Positions 52,212 to 60,581 of a DNA stretch of 64,000 nucleotides are shown piece after piece. The notes beneath the pieces are model-generated. The model had not been told where the DNA came from and ran no database searches. It worked only from the letters and a program-made list of their open reading frames with translations. The stretch comes from Bacteroides neonati. GTDB lineage: Bacteria; Bacteroidota; Bacteroidia; Bacteroidales; Bacteroidaceae. Position 1 is the first letter of the stretch. Every line of letters begins with the position of its first letter. The DNA lies in NCBI RefSeq assembly GCF_000499785.1, contig NZ_HG726020.1, positions 372,001 through 436,000 of the forward strand, written 5' to 3'. Both the position numbers and the translations under genes were made by a program.

Positions 52212-52682
52212 TCATGGAAGATACTTATTCAGTGTTGGAATCCTTTTTAAGTCTTTTTCCCTGCCAAAGAAAGATAAGATTCTTTTCTGCTCTTCAAGGG
52301 TAGGTATTCTGATTATTAAATTTCCGATGAATATTTCTCTATATTTTTCCACACAAACAGGTAACCAAACATTGTTTTTCTTGATTTGAAGGTCTCCCAT
52401 GACCTCTATATCCATTAAAGGAAGATGGAATCTGGCAAAATTGGAACGAAATAAATCATTCTCTTTTGTTTTTGGAGCAACTTCTATATACCTACTTAGT
52501 AGTTGCTGTAATTTGAGTGAGTTTGCTTCGGTAGTCAAAATATCAATATCAAAAGTTTCCCCTATCTCTACCTCCGATAGAATCATAGCAGATGCACCTA
52601 TGATATAAAATTCAGAACTTATTTCCTGTAGCTCAATAGCTATGCTCGCAAGGGTCTGAGTTATTTTGTCTTTAATCTTCAT
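52212..52682 (-). CDS. Nucleotidyltransferase-fold protein (MNT/AbiEii-like)
   Basis: A 156-aa protein. YIIGASAMILSE and FDIDILTT (Asp45-x-Asp47) fit the minimal nucleotidyltransferase active site. The remaining helical region includes LEEQKRILSFFGREKDLKR. Members include substrate-binding or toxin-like enzymes such as AbiEii and MNT. It is convergent with the nuclease pair (79-base gap), and no antitoxin partner is adjacent. It is probably part of the same acquired segment near tRNA-Cys. Confidence 0.65.
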   Translation of the reverse strand: MKIKDKITQTLASIAIELQEISSEFYIIGASAMILSEVEIGETFDIDILTTEANSLKLQQLLSRYIEVAPKTKENDLFRSNFARFHLPLMDIEVMGDLQIKKNNVWLPVCVEKYREIFIGNLIIRIPTLEEQKRILSFFGREKDLKRIPTLNKYLP

Positions 52683-52981
52683 ATTTCTATTATCTATAGC
52701 AAAAGTACATAATATATTTCAGGATAATAGCAAAAGACGATCCAATTCAGCAGATAAACCGATACCTTATTATAGAAAGCTGGAATCCGATTTGGTATCA
52801 ATTCCCCGATAGGCTCCTACCATTTCGCAGAAACAGGACTCAAACCATCAAACTTTGTTGTTTCTCAAAACATCTTAAATGAGTCAAGGTAGTATCAGAG
52901 GCATATTCTAAAATATTCTCTTGCCTCTGAGGTACGTCGCAACGTGTCACCCTATGCCACTAAATTGGAATCCACAAAGAA
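52683..52981. other. Non-coding stretch between the accessory genes and tRNA-Cys
   Basis: About 300 bases with no start-to-stop frame of note on either strand. No copy of the tRNA 3' end was found here, so no attachment site can be called. It may hold decayed gene sequence. Confidence 0.5.
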
Positions 52982-53016
52982 AAATCCCCTAAAAGTAATT
53001 GACTTTTAGGGGATTT
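52982..53016 (-). terminator. Terminator of tRNA-Cys
   Basis: A perfect 15-bp stem: AAATCCCCTAAAAGT (52982-52996) and ACTTTTAGGGGATTT (53002-53016), with a 5-base loop. On the minus strand a T-rich run follows. Confidence 0.88.
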
Positions 53017-53029
53017 AGAGTAACGATGG

Positions 53030-53100
53030 AGGTTCCTGGCGGATTCGAACCGCCGTAGACGGTTTTGCAGACCGGTGCCTAGCCACTCGGCCAAGGAACC
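53030..53100 (-). tRNA. tRNA-Cys (anticodon GCA)
   Basis: 71 nt on the minus strand. The acceptor stem GGTTCCT pairs with AGGAACC, and U73 is the discriminator typical of tRNA-Cys. The anticodon loop CTGCAAA contains GCA, and the T-arm has GGTTCGAATCC. CCA is not encoded. A strong promoter lies upstream and a terminator downstream. It is adjacent to an accessory segment. Confidence 0.97.
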
Positions 53101-53121
53101 CTGTTTTCCGTTTTGCGGTTG

Positions 53122-53152
53122 CAAAGGTAGTACAAATTTTCAAACTACCAAA
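53122..53152 (-). promoter_or_regulatory. Promoter of tRNA-Cys
   Basis: On the minus strand TTTG (53152-53149) as -33 and TACCTTTG (53129-53122) as -7 are separated by 19 bases, an exact Bacteroides promoter. Confidence 0.75.
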
Positions 53153-53244
53153 AAACTCTATCTCTTTTTTAATACACATCTATTCTGAAAGCGTAAGAAA
53201 CCGTTTTTTTGCACAACCTTCAACGGGAATTAAAGGAAATCACG

Positions 53245-53252
53245 TACATTTG
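53245..53252 (+). promoter_or_regulatory. Putative -7 box of the hybrid two-component regulator gene
   Basis: TACATTTG, an exact consensus match, lies 23 bases before the ATG. No -33 element was found at the right distance. Confidence 0.5.
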
Positions 53253-53275
53253 TATCGATCTAAAGACAGGATAAA

Positions 53276-56200
53276 ATGAAAAGCACCTACCTATTTTTAA
53301 TTATTGCACTCTTTTCCCTTTTTCCCTCGGCACAGGCCAACGGCTCGGCATACTATTATTTTAAACAGATATCCATCAAAGAAGGACTCCCCTCTTCCGT
53401 AACAACCGTATACGATGGCAACGATGGCTTTCTGTGGATAGGTACCATCTATGGAGCTTATCGCTTTGATGGAGAAAAATTGAAAAGATATTCGCCGTCG
53501 GCAAAAGGACAGAACATTCCGTACATCTATCGTATCGACGGTGATAAACAGGGAAATATCTGGATGTTTCACCCCGAAGGAACCAGTCGGTACAATCCGG
53601 AGAAGGATGTCTTCGAGGCATTCCTATTCAACAATAAGCCCTTAGAGGCACACACACTTTTATCGGAAAGCAACCAACTGATTTTTCCGGTAATCGGCGC
53701 ATTGCTACGATATACAAAAGACTTGCGATACAACGGACGCATCATCGTTAAAGAAGGAGAAAAAGAGGTGCTGTGCAGAAAAATAAAGATCTATAATGAG
53801 AAATATTATATAGCCTCTACCCAATATCAACAATTGGTACTCATTGACCGCCACACGGGAGAGATACAGGAAAGCCCCTTTGGAAAACAAACTAACGTGC
53901 AAGATTTCTACGTAGACTCCAAACAAAGGTTCTGGATAGCATATTACGGCAAAGGAGTATCGTGCTATACGCAAGGAGGGAGTTTGATACGGTCCTTTCA
54001 TACGCGCAACTCTTCGCTGAGCAATGACGTGGTGTTGGATATCGAAGAGCGTAACGGAGATATTTGGCTGGCTACAGACGGAGGAGGTATTAATATCATA
54101 AGAGGAGGTACGGAAGAGATCACAGTCTTATCGAACAACAACGATCATAAATTCCCCGCCAACTCGGTAACCTGTCTGCACAACGGGGTCAACAATATGT
54201 GGATAGGAATGGTGCGCGAAGGTGTATTGGGAGCCAAGGAGAATTTCATCACCACCTACTCGAAGGTACCGCAAAACGATCCGTCGGGACTATCCGAGAA
54301 GTGCCCTTTAAGCTTGCTCGAAGACAAGGACGGCACCATATGGATCGGCACAGATGGCGGAGGTATCAACAGCTTCAACCCGAGAACAGAGCAATTCACA
54401 CATTTTCCATCTACTTCCGGTGGTAAGATTGTATCCATCTGCCCCTATTCGGATAGCGAGCTATTGGTGTCGAGCTTCACTAAAGGTATCTATCTCTTCG
54501 ATAAGAAAAGCGGGCGATACCATCGCTTTCAGGCCATGGGAAAGGTCATGGACGATGAAATCAGTTACTCCGGCAGCCCAACCAACCTATTCGTCAATTC
54601 CGAAAATGAAATCGAATTTCATGGAGAATATGCTTATCGGTATGTGCGCGACAAGAACCTGTTTACAAAGATACAAGTTCCCTCCAGGCAATATAATGAA
54701 TCGGCCATTGCCCTTGGAAACTATCAGGCAAACACGTATTATCACAACAAAAACATTGTGTTTTGTTATAACCGACAAAGCGACCGGTTTGAATCAGTAT
54801 ATAAAAAACAAGGGAATCAGATCCTAACAGCCTATCTGGAACCGACAGAAGGACGTATATGGATAGCCGAGAAAAGCGGACTGAGCATCTATCATATAGA
54901 AAGCGGGAAAACAACCCCGATCAAACTGCCCGATCAGAATGACATCGTTACCTCGCTTATCATGGATCGCAAAGGGGTTTTATGGATGGGAACCTCGGGT
55001 GCATTGTATGCCTATTTTCCCAAAGAACAGCGATTCATTCTTTTTAGTGAATCGGACGGGGTACTTCCCAACGACTTTCTACCCAAACCCGTACTACTGA
55101 CTCGCAACGGTGATGTGTACATGGGCGGTGCCATGGGGTTGGCCAGAGTCAATCAGTCCATGAACAAGCAAATGCATGAAACAAGCACTGCATTAAGAAT
55201 TAGTTTACTCGACGTAAACTTAAACGGAAACAATGTGGTGCCCAAACAGATGGGACAAGTATCCCGGTTAGAGATACCGTCGAACTTTTCATCGCTGAGG
55301 GTACATACCAAACTGGATGGAACAGACATCTTCCGCAAACGAATTTACAGGTATCAGATCGAAGGGCTAAACCATAGTTTTACCGAATCATCGAAATCGC
55401 ACTTCTTGATTCCTACTTTGCCACCGGGGCATTATCAGATTAAAGCACAATGCACACAATCAGACGGATTGTGGAGTGTACCTTTTACCCTGCTCGATTT
55501 AACTGTGCTCCCACCTTGGTGGCAACGCACCTGGTTTATATTATGTGTTGTTGCTGCACTCATCTCAGCAATCATTTATATCATTCGCCGCCGCGAAGAG
55601 CATCTGCAACAAAAGCTGAAGGAGAAAGAGCGGGAAATATACAAAGAGAAGGTGCAGGCGTTAATCAACATCAACCACGAACTACGCACGCCACTGACCC
55701 TTATTTACACGCCATTGAAGCAGTTGCTGAGTAGCAGACAAGTACCACTGGAGCTGCGAGGCAAGCTACAAGGAGCTTTTAAGCAGGCACGGCAGATGAA
55801 GAATATCATCAACATGATACTCCATATGCGCAAAATGGAGGTGGGGAAAAACACGTTGAACCTAACACCTACCTTGCTTAATGAGTGGTTGCAAGATATA
55901 GTCAACGATTTTAAAGATGAGTTCGATATGCGAAATATCCGCTTGGTTTTTGATGCGGACAGTAACATACAGACCGTCTCTTTTGATGTAGGACAATGTG
56001 AAATCATCCTTAATAATCTGCTGATGAATGCTTATAAATTTAGCCATCCGGATACTACGGTTACTGTTTCGACCCGGTTGGAGCAAGCAGGAAGTATTAT
56101 CAGGATCGAGGTATGCGATGAAGGTATCGGTCTGGGAGCAGTAGACCCGCAAGGGTTATTTACGCGGTTTGAGCAAGGAGATCATCATATTCAAGGAAGT

Positions 56201-57184
56201 GGAATCGGCCTGTCTTATGCCAAGCAACTGGTAGAGATGCATCAAGGAACCATCGGTGCCATGAATAATAAGGAGAAAGGAGCTACCTTTTATTTCACAC
56301 TGCCCAATCGGCAAGAACCGGTCTGTGTACCCTGTCCGGCAAAGCCTTATTTGAATGAGCTACTCCCCCCTCAGACACTTTCGTTGCAGAAAGCAGAAGT
56401 ATTGCCGAACCGGTTTCATTCGGTACTCATAGTAGATGATGATCCCGACTTATGCGATTATCTGGCCTGCAACCTGCAAGCTATGTTCGAGGTAATACAC
56501 ATCGCACATGACGGAATGGAAGCCATTCCCATTGTTGTATCGCACCTGCCGCAACTGATTATCAGTGACGTCATCATGCCTCGGATGGATGGATTGGAAC
56601 TCTGTAGAAAAGTTAAGCAGAGTGCCGAGTTCAACTACATTCCGGTTATCCTACTGGCTTCGCATGCCGACGAGCCAAGTACCGAAGACGGCTATAAAAC
56701 AGGAGCCGATGCTTATGTGGCGAAACCGTTCGACATGGATACCTTGCTACTACAGATACAAAACATTCTGAACCATCAGTCCATCGTACAAAAGCGATAT
56801 GCAGGTATCGAACAGGTAGAGAAGAAAGAAGGGAAAATGAATAATCAGGCAGACGAACAGTTTGTTGTTCAACTCAACAACGTGATTCGCGAGAACAGAG
56901 CCAATGTAGCACTGGATGTTAATCTGGTAGCCGAACTCATGCGTATGAGCCGGGCTTCGCTTTACAATAAGATGAAAACAACCATCGGCATCGGGGTCAA
57001 TGAATACATCACCAAGCAGCGAATAGAGTATGCCGCCCAGCTACTGATGACAACCGAATTAAGCATACGGGACATATCCGAACAAACGGGTTTCTCCCAT
57101 CAACGCAACTTTAGTACTACATTTAAGTCGTTGATGGGAGAAAGTCCGTCGGAATATAGAAAGCGAATCGTTAGCGGTTCCTGA
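53276..57184 (+). CDS. Hybrid two-component system sensor/regulator (HTCS)
   Basis: A 1302-aa protein combining all steps of a two-component system. Signal peptide about 1-22; periplasmic beta-propeller repeats (about 25-640; DGFLWIGT, GNIWMF, GTIWIGTDGGG); a Y_Y_Y domain at about 660-745; a transmembrane helix near 753-771; HisKA with phospho-acceptor His801 (INHELRTP); HATPase at about 880-1020 (NNLLMNAYKFSH, DEGIGLG, GSGIGLSYAKQL); a receiver with Asp1098 (IISDVIMPRMDG); and an AraC-type HTH at about 1195-1295. HTCS proteins bind oligosaccharide in the periplasm and activate nearby susC/susD genes. Its end overlaps the convergent sulfatase by 14 bases. Confidence 0.97.
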   Translation: MKSTYLFLIIALFSLFPSAQANGSAYYYFKQISIKEGLPSSVTTVYDGNDGFLWIGTIYGAYRFDGEKLKRYSPSAKGQNIPYIYRIDGDKQGNIWMFHPEGTSRYNPEKDVFEAFLFNNKPLEAHTLLSESNQLIFPVIGALLRYTKDLRYNGRIIVKEGEKEVLCRKIKIYNEKYYIASTQYQQLVLIDRHTGEIQESPFGKQTNVQDFYVDSKQRFWIAYYGKGVSCYTQGGSLIRSFHTRNSSLSNDVVLDIEERNGDIWLATDGGGINIIRGGTEEITVLSNNNDHKFPANSVTCLHNGVNNMWIGMVREGVLGAKENFITTYSKVPQNDPSGLSEKCPLSLLEDKDGTIWIGTDGGGINSFNPRTEQFTHFPSTSGGKIVSICPYSDSELLVSSFTKGIYLFDKKSGRYHRFQAMGKVMDDEISYSGSPTNLFVNSENEIEFHGEYAYRYVRDKNLFTKIQVPSRQYNESAIALGNYQANTYYHNKNIVFCYNRQSDRFESVYKKQGNQILTAYLEPTEGRIWIAEKSGLSIYHIESGKTTPIKLPDQNDIVTSLIMDRKGVLWMGTSGALYAYFPKEQRFILFSESDGVLPNDFLPKPVLLTRNGDVYMGGAMGLARVNQSMNKQMHETSTALRISLLDVNLNGNNVVPKQMGQVSRLEIPSNFSSLRVHTKLDGTDIFRKRIYRYQIEGLNHSFTESSKSHFLIPTLPPGHYQIKAQCTQSDGLWSVPFTLLDLTVLPPWWQRTWFILCVVAALISAIIYIIRRREEHLQQKLKEKEREIYKEKVQALININHELRTPLTLIYTPLKQLLSSRQVPLELRGKLQGAFKQARQMKNIINMILHMRKMEVGKNTLNLTPTLLNEWLQDIVNDFKDEFDMRNIRLVFDADSNIQTVSFDVGQCEIILNNLLMNAYKFSHPDTTVTVSTRLEQAGSIIRIEVCDEGIGLGAVDPQGLFTRFEQGDHHIQGSGIGLSYAKQLVEMHQGTIGAMNNKEKGATFYFTLPNRQEPVCVPCPAKPYLNELLPPQTLSLQKAEVLPNRFHSVLIVDDDPDLCDYLACNLQAMFEVIHIAHDGMEAIPIVVSHLPQLIISDVIMPRMDGLELCRKVKQSAEFNYIPVILLASHADEPSTEDGYKTGADAYVAKPFDMDTLLLQIQNILNHQSIVQKRYAGIEQVEKKEGKMNNQADEQFVVQLNNVIRENRANVALDVNLVAELMRMSRASLYNKMKTTIGIGVNEYITKQRIEYAAQLLMTTELSIRDISEQTGFSHQRNFSTTFKSLMGESPSEYRKRIVSGS

Positions 57185-58745
57185 TCGGATCGTTGTATTG
57201 CACCTGAAGTTTCAGCAGTTCTTTTTTCAACTCTTTGGTCAGTTTCTCAGTTCCCGATTGTCCGTAGAGGTTGTGCATCTCCATGGGGTCTTCCTGCAAG
57301 TCGTACAACTCCCAGCAGTCAATATCATTATAGAAATGAATCAACTTATACCGTTCGGTACGCACGCCATAATGCCTTCTTACTGCATGTTCGGCCGGAT
57401 ATTCGTAAAAGTGATAATAAAGTGACTTGCGCCAATCGGGCACTTTCTTACCCCGAAGCAACGGAAGGAATGAAACGCCATGCATATCAGACGGAGTCTT
57501 TACACCTGCCAAATCGAGTATAGTAGGGCCGTAATCGATGTTTTGCACCATCTGGTCTATATCTCCCTGTTTGCCACCGGGCAAGCGTACCAACAATGGT
57601 GTGCGAAAAGACTCTTCGTACATAAAACGCTTATCGAACCATCCATGTTCGCCCATATAAAAACCTTGATCGGAGGTGTACACAATCATTGTCTGATCGA
57701 GCAAACCGCTTTTGGCGAGGTAATCAAGTACCTTGCCTACATTACGGTCAATAGAGTGAATCACCCGTATGTAATCGTGCATATACTGCTGGTATTTCCA
57801 TTCGGCCAATGCCTTACCGGTAAGTTTAGACTCTTTGAACTTTTTGATAATTGGATCGTAGTGCTTATCCCACGCTGCTTTTTGTTCCGGATTCAGTCGG
57901 TTGTACATACTTCGCCCGGCCTGTTCGAGTCCGGTCTTGGTATGAATTTCATCCTCTTTATCGGCCATCTTGAGATCGTATATCAAATCCATGTCTTTAA
58001 TGATACTCATCTCTTGCTTGGATGCAGGGATTCTCCCCTCATACTTATCGTAGAAGTTGGCAGGAAGTGGGTACACCACATCTTCATTCAGGTCGAGGTC
58101 GCATAAATCGGGCATCCACGTACGGTGAGGAGCCTTGTGATGAAGCAACAGACAGAAAGGCTTACTCTTATCTCGCTTCGTGTCCATCCAGTCGATAGCC
58201 AAATCGGTTACGATATTGGTAGCGTAGCCTTCGCGCTGCTGCTTCACCCCATTGGTGATAAATGTGGGGTTGTAATACTCGCCTTGTCCAATGAGAATAT
58301 CCCAATAGTTGAATCCCGTAGGCGATGATACCAAGTGCCACTTACCAATGATAGCCGTCTCGTATCCTACCTGTTGCAACAACTTCGGGTACGTTTGCTG
58401 GCTACCATCAAAGGCACCGTTGCTATTGTCCATATAGCCATTCGCATGGCTGTGTTTGCCTGTCAGCATGCAAGCCCGACTGGGACCGCTAAGCGAATTG
58501 GCAACAAAACTGTTGGTGAATCGCACTCCTTCGTTGGCAATGCGGTCTATGTTGGGTGTTTGTGTGAATCGTTGATCGTAAGCACTGATTGTTTGATAAG
58601 AATGATCATCGCACATTATATATACGATATTCATTGGTTGCTTTGACTTATCCTTCTTGTTCTTCGGGCTATCAAAAGAGGAGAACGATAAAATCGTCGC
58701 TGTTCCTACTAAAGAGTTTAAAAATACGGATGTTAGTTTTTCCAT
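57171..58745 (-). CDS. Secreted sulfatase, Ser-type formylglycine motif
   Basis: A 524-aa protein with a probable signal region (about 1-25). The metal site is NIVYIMCDDHSYQ and the maturation motif SGPSRACMLTG (Ser at the catalytic position). IIGKWHL, HHKAPHRTWMP and VYTSDQGFYMGEHGW follow. The MCDDHSYQTISAYDQ start and overall length resemble GlcNAc-6-O-sulfatases (S1_11) of Bacteroides, but this subfamily call is tentative. It is the third gene of the susC/susD unit (24 bases after susD) and overlaps the regulator's 3' end by 14 bases. Confidence 0.93.
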   Translation of the reverse strand: MEKLTSVFLNSLVGTATILSFSSFDSPKNKKDKSKQPMNIVYIMCDDHSYQTISAYDQRFTQTPNIDRIANEGVRFTNSFVANSLSGPSRACMLTGKHSHANGYMDNSNGAFDGSQQTYPKLLQQVGYETAIIGKWHLVSSPTGFNYWDILIGQGEYYNPTFITNGVKQQREGYATNIVTDLAIDWMDTKRDKSKPFCLLLHHKAPHRTWMPDLCDLDLNEDVVYPLPANFYDKYEGRIPASKQEMSIIKDMDLIYDLKMADKEDEIHTKTGLEQAGRSMYNRLNPEQKAAWDKHYDPIIKKFKESKLTGKALAEWKYQQYMHDYIRVIHSIDRNVGKVLDYLAKSGLLDQTMIVYTSDQGFYMGEHGWFDKRFMYEESFRTPLLVRLPGGKQGDIDQMVQNIDYGPTILDLAGVKTPSDMHGVSFLPLLRGKKVPDWRKSLYYHFYEYPAEHAVRRHYGVRTERYKLIHFYNDIDCWELYDLQEDPMEMHNLYGQSGTEKLTKELKKELLKLQVQYNDPIRNR

Positions 58746-58769
58746 GTTAACTGATTACTTTTATATATT

Positions 58770-60569
58770 TTACCATTTTGGGTTTTGTACCCATTTGTTT
58801 CCTGTCAATGAAAGCATACGAGGTTGGATGGGGAGCAAATAATCTCGCTCTATATCAAACTTCCATCCGCTGCCATAACCTTTGGGATTTTGCGGAAGAA
58901 TATAGCGCTTCGCATCCCCGGGATTACCGGTTAAGTACAAGTTATTATTACTAGTTTGATCATAAATAAGTTTTGTATAGGAAGTCTGAAGATTACTTCC
59001 AACAAAAAGGGCACCGACCGCATGTTTACCTTGGATTAGCACATCAGCTACTGCCCAGCGTTGAATATCCTCAAAACGACGTCCTTCACAGGCCTTCTCA
59101 ACTCGCCGTTCACGACGTACAACCTGAATATATTTATCAAGAGTGTGAAAAGGATAATCAGCCGCCACATTATATTCGCGATCAAAATCAACGTCCGGCA
59201 TACCTACCCGATCTCGAAGAGGCTTAAGAGCAGCAGCTATTTTAGTAGCATAAGCAACTCCATCCAGTTCGGCGAGTGCTTCAGCATAATTAAGAAGTAC
59301 ATCGGCATATCTAAATTGAATAGCAGGTGTAGATCCTTTATTCTCGGTATCTAAAGCAGCAGTGTTTGTCGTATTAAACTCGACATATTTCAATAAAGAG
59401 TAGCCGGTCGTATTCATACTATAACTATTTCCATCTAAAGGTGGAACGGTATAAGTATACCCTCCATTAGGACGCAACTCTTGACCCGGCATACATACCG
59501 TTTGCGATAAACGAGGGTCACGTAAACTGGGTTTTAATTCATCGCCATATACTTTCTGAGCGATCTCACGTACTGCACCTACAAAAGGCTTTCCATCAAT
59601 TGTCAGATAATCATCTACCAAAGATAATGTAACACCTGTTTGCCCACCTCCTTTATTTAGATAACGAGTTACAGAGTTTCCTACATTATCACCATCGTAC
59701 ATTTTAAACCACAACACTTCAGGGTTCGAAGAAAGATTACCGGTAATAAATAAATCTCGATAAGCTGTCAACGGATTTCCAGTCGAGATTTTCCAAACGC
59801 TACGTTCCATTACATCTTGAGCAGCTTGGGCAGCTTGTGTCAAATAACTTTTTATTTTATCATCGGTCACTGCTTTATCATAAAATTCATCACCTTTGGC
59901 TTTATGATATTTTTCCCAAGTACCTTCAAACAGTGCTACCTCGCTTTTCAAAGCACGAGCCACATCACGATGTACACGCATCGTAGCACTACTTTTTTGT
60001 TCGTTCAAATACTTAATAGCCTTATCTAAGTCATTTAAAATACTATCGGCAATAACTGTACGCCCGGCACGAGCTTGCTCCATTTTTTCCTGCGAAGGAT
60101 CAAGCGGCTCGTTTACCCATGTCAGTGGTCCATAGTCAATAAACATCTGATAATAGTACCATGCCCGAAAGTAATAAGCTTCCCCCAGACATTGTTCATA
60201 AGCCGTCCCCTTATCGGTGCAGTTGCTGATATTTTTAAGCAAGAAATTAATGTTACGAATATATGTGTAATTGGTTAGTTTACTAGCATTGCTCAATGCT
60301 ATTTCACCGGCCAAACGGGTATCTACAACATTAGAAGACATATTATCACTTTGCATATCTTTTCCAACGATACCAACAGCGGTTCCCACATTGAAGTCTT
60401 GTTTGCGTACACCGGTTTCATAAAACTGATCCAAATAGTTTCTTATTTCTCCTGTACTAGTAAAGGCATTGGTCGTTGATAATACGCCTTCTGGCATTTT
60501 GTCTAAGTCAAAACAGGCTGTCAAGCACAGAGTCAAAATAAGACTCATGAATATGTGTAATCGATTCAT
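58770..60569 (-). CDS. SusD/RagB-family surface glycan-binding lipoprotein
   Basis: A 599-aa protein. The lipobox LCLTACFDLD is at the N-terminus. The body shows SusD features: helical repeats, FRAWYYYQMFIDYGPLTWV, RYADVLLNYAEALAE and a C-terminal NPKGYGSGWKFDIERDYLLPI. It binds glycan at the surface and lids the adjacent SusC. I chose the ATG at 60569, giving the standard signal MNRLHIF; another ATG nine bases upstream would also work. It starts about 12 bases after the susC stop. Confidence 0.94.
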   Translation of the reverse strand: MNRLHIFMSLILTLCLTACFDLDKMPEGVLSTTNAFTSTGEIRNYLDQFYETGVRKQDFNVGTAVGIVGKDMQSDNMSSNVVDTRLAGEIALSNASKLTNYTYIRNINFLLKNISNCTDKGTAYEQCLGEAYYFRAWYYYQMFIDYGPLTWVNEPLDPSQEKMEQARAGRTVIADSILNDLDKAIKYLNEQKSSATMRVHRDVARALKSEVALFEGTWEKYHKAKGDEFYDKAVTDDKIKSYLTQAAQAAQDVMERSVWKISTGNPLTAYRDLFITGNLSSNPEVLWFKMYDGDNVGNSVTRYLNKGGGQTGVTLSLVDDYLTIDGKPFVGAVREIAQKVYGDELKPSLRDPRLSQTVCMPGQELRPNGGYTYTVPPLDGNSYSMNTTGYSLLKYVEFNTTNTAALDTENKGSTPAIQFRYADVLLNYAEALAELDGVAYATKIAAALKPLRDRVGMPDVDFDREYNVAADYPFHTLDKYIQVVRRERRVEKACEGRRFEDIQRWAVADVLIQGKHAVGALFVGSNLQTSYTKLIYDQTSNNNLYLTGNPGDAKRYILPQNPKGYGSGWKFDIERDYLLPIQPRMLSLTGNKWVQNPKW

Positions 60570-60581
60570 AATATACATAAA

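Noticed and set aside
52683-53100. Attachment-site duplication of the tRNA-Cys 3' end
   Set aside because: No second copy of the tRNA 3' sequence was found between 49.3 and 53.0 kb, and there is no integrase gene, so tRNA-directed integration is not supported.
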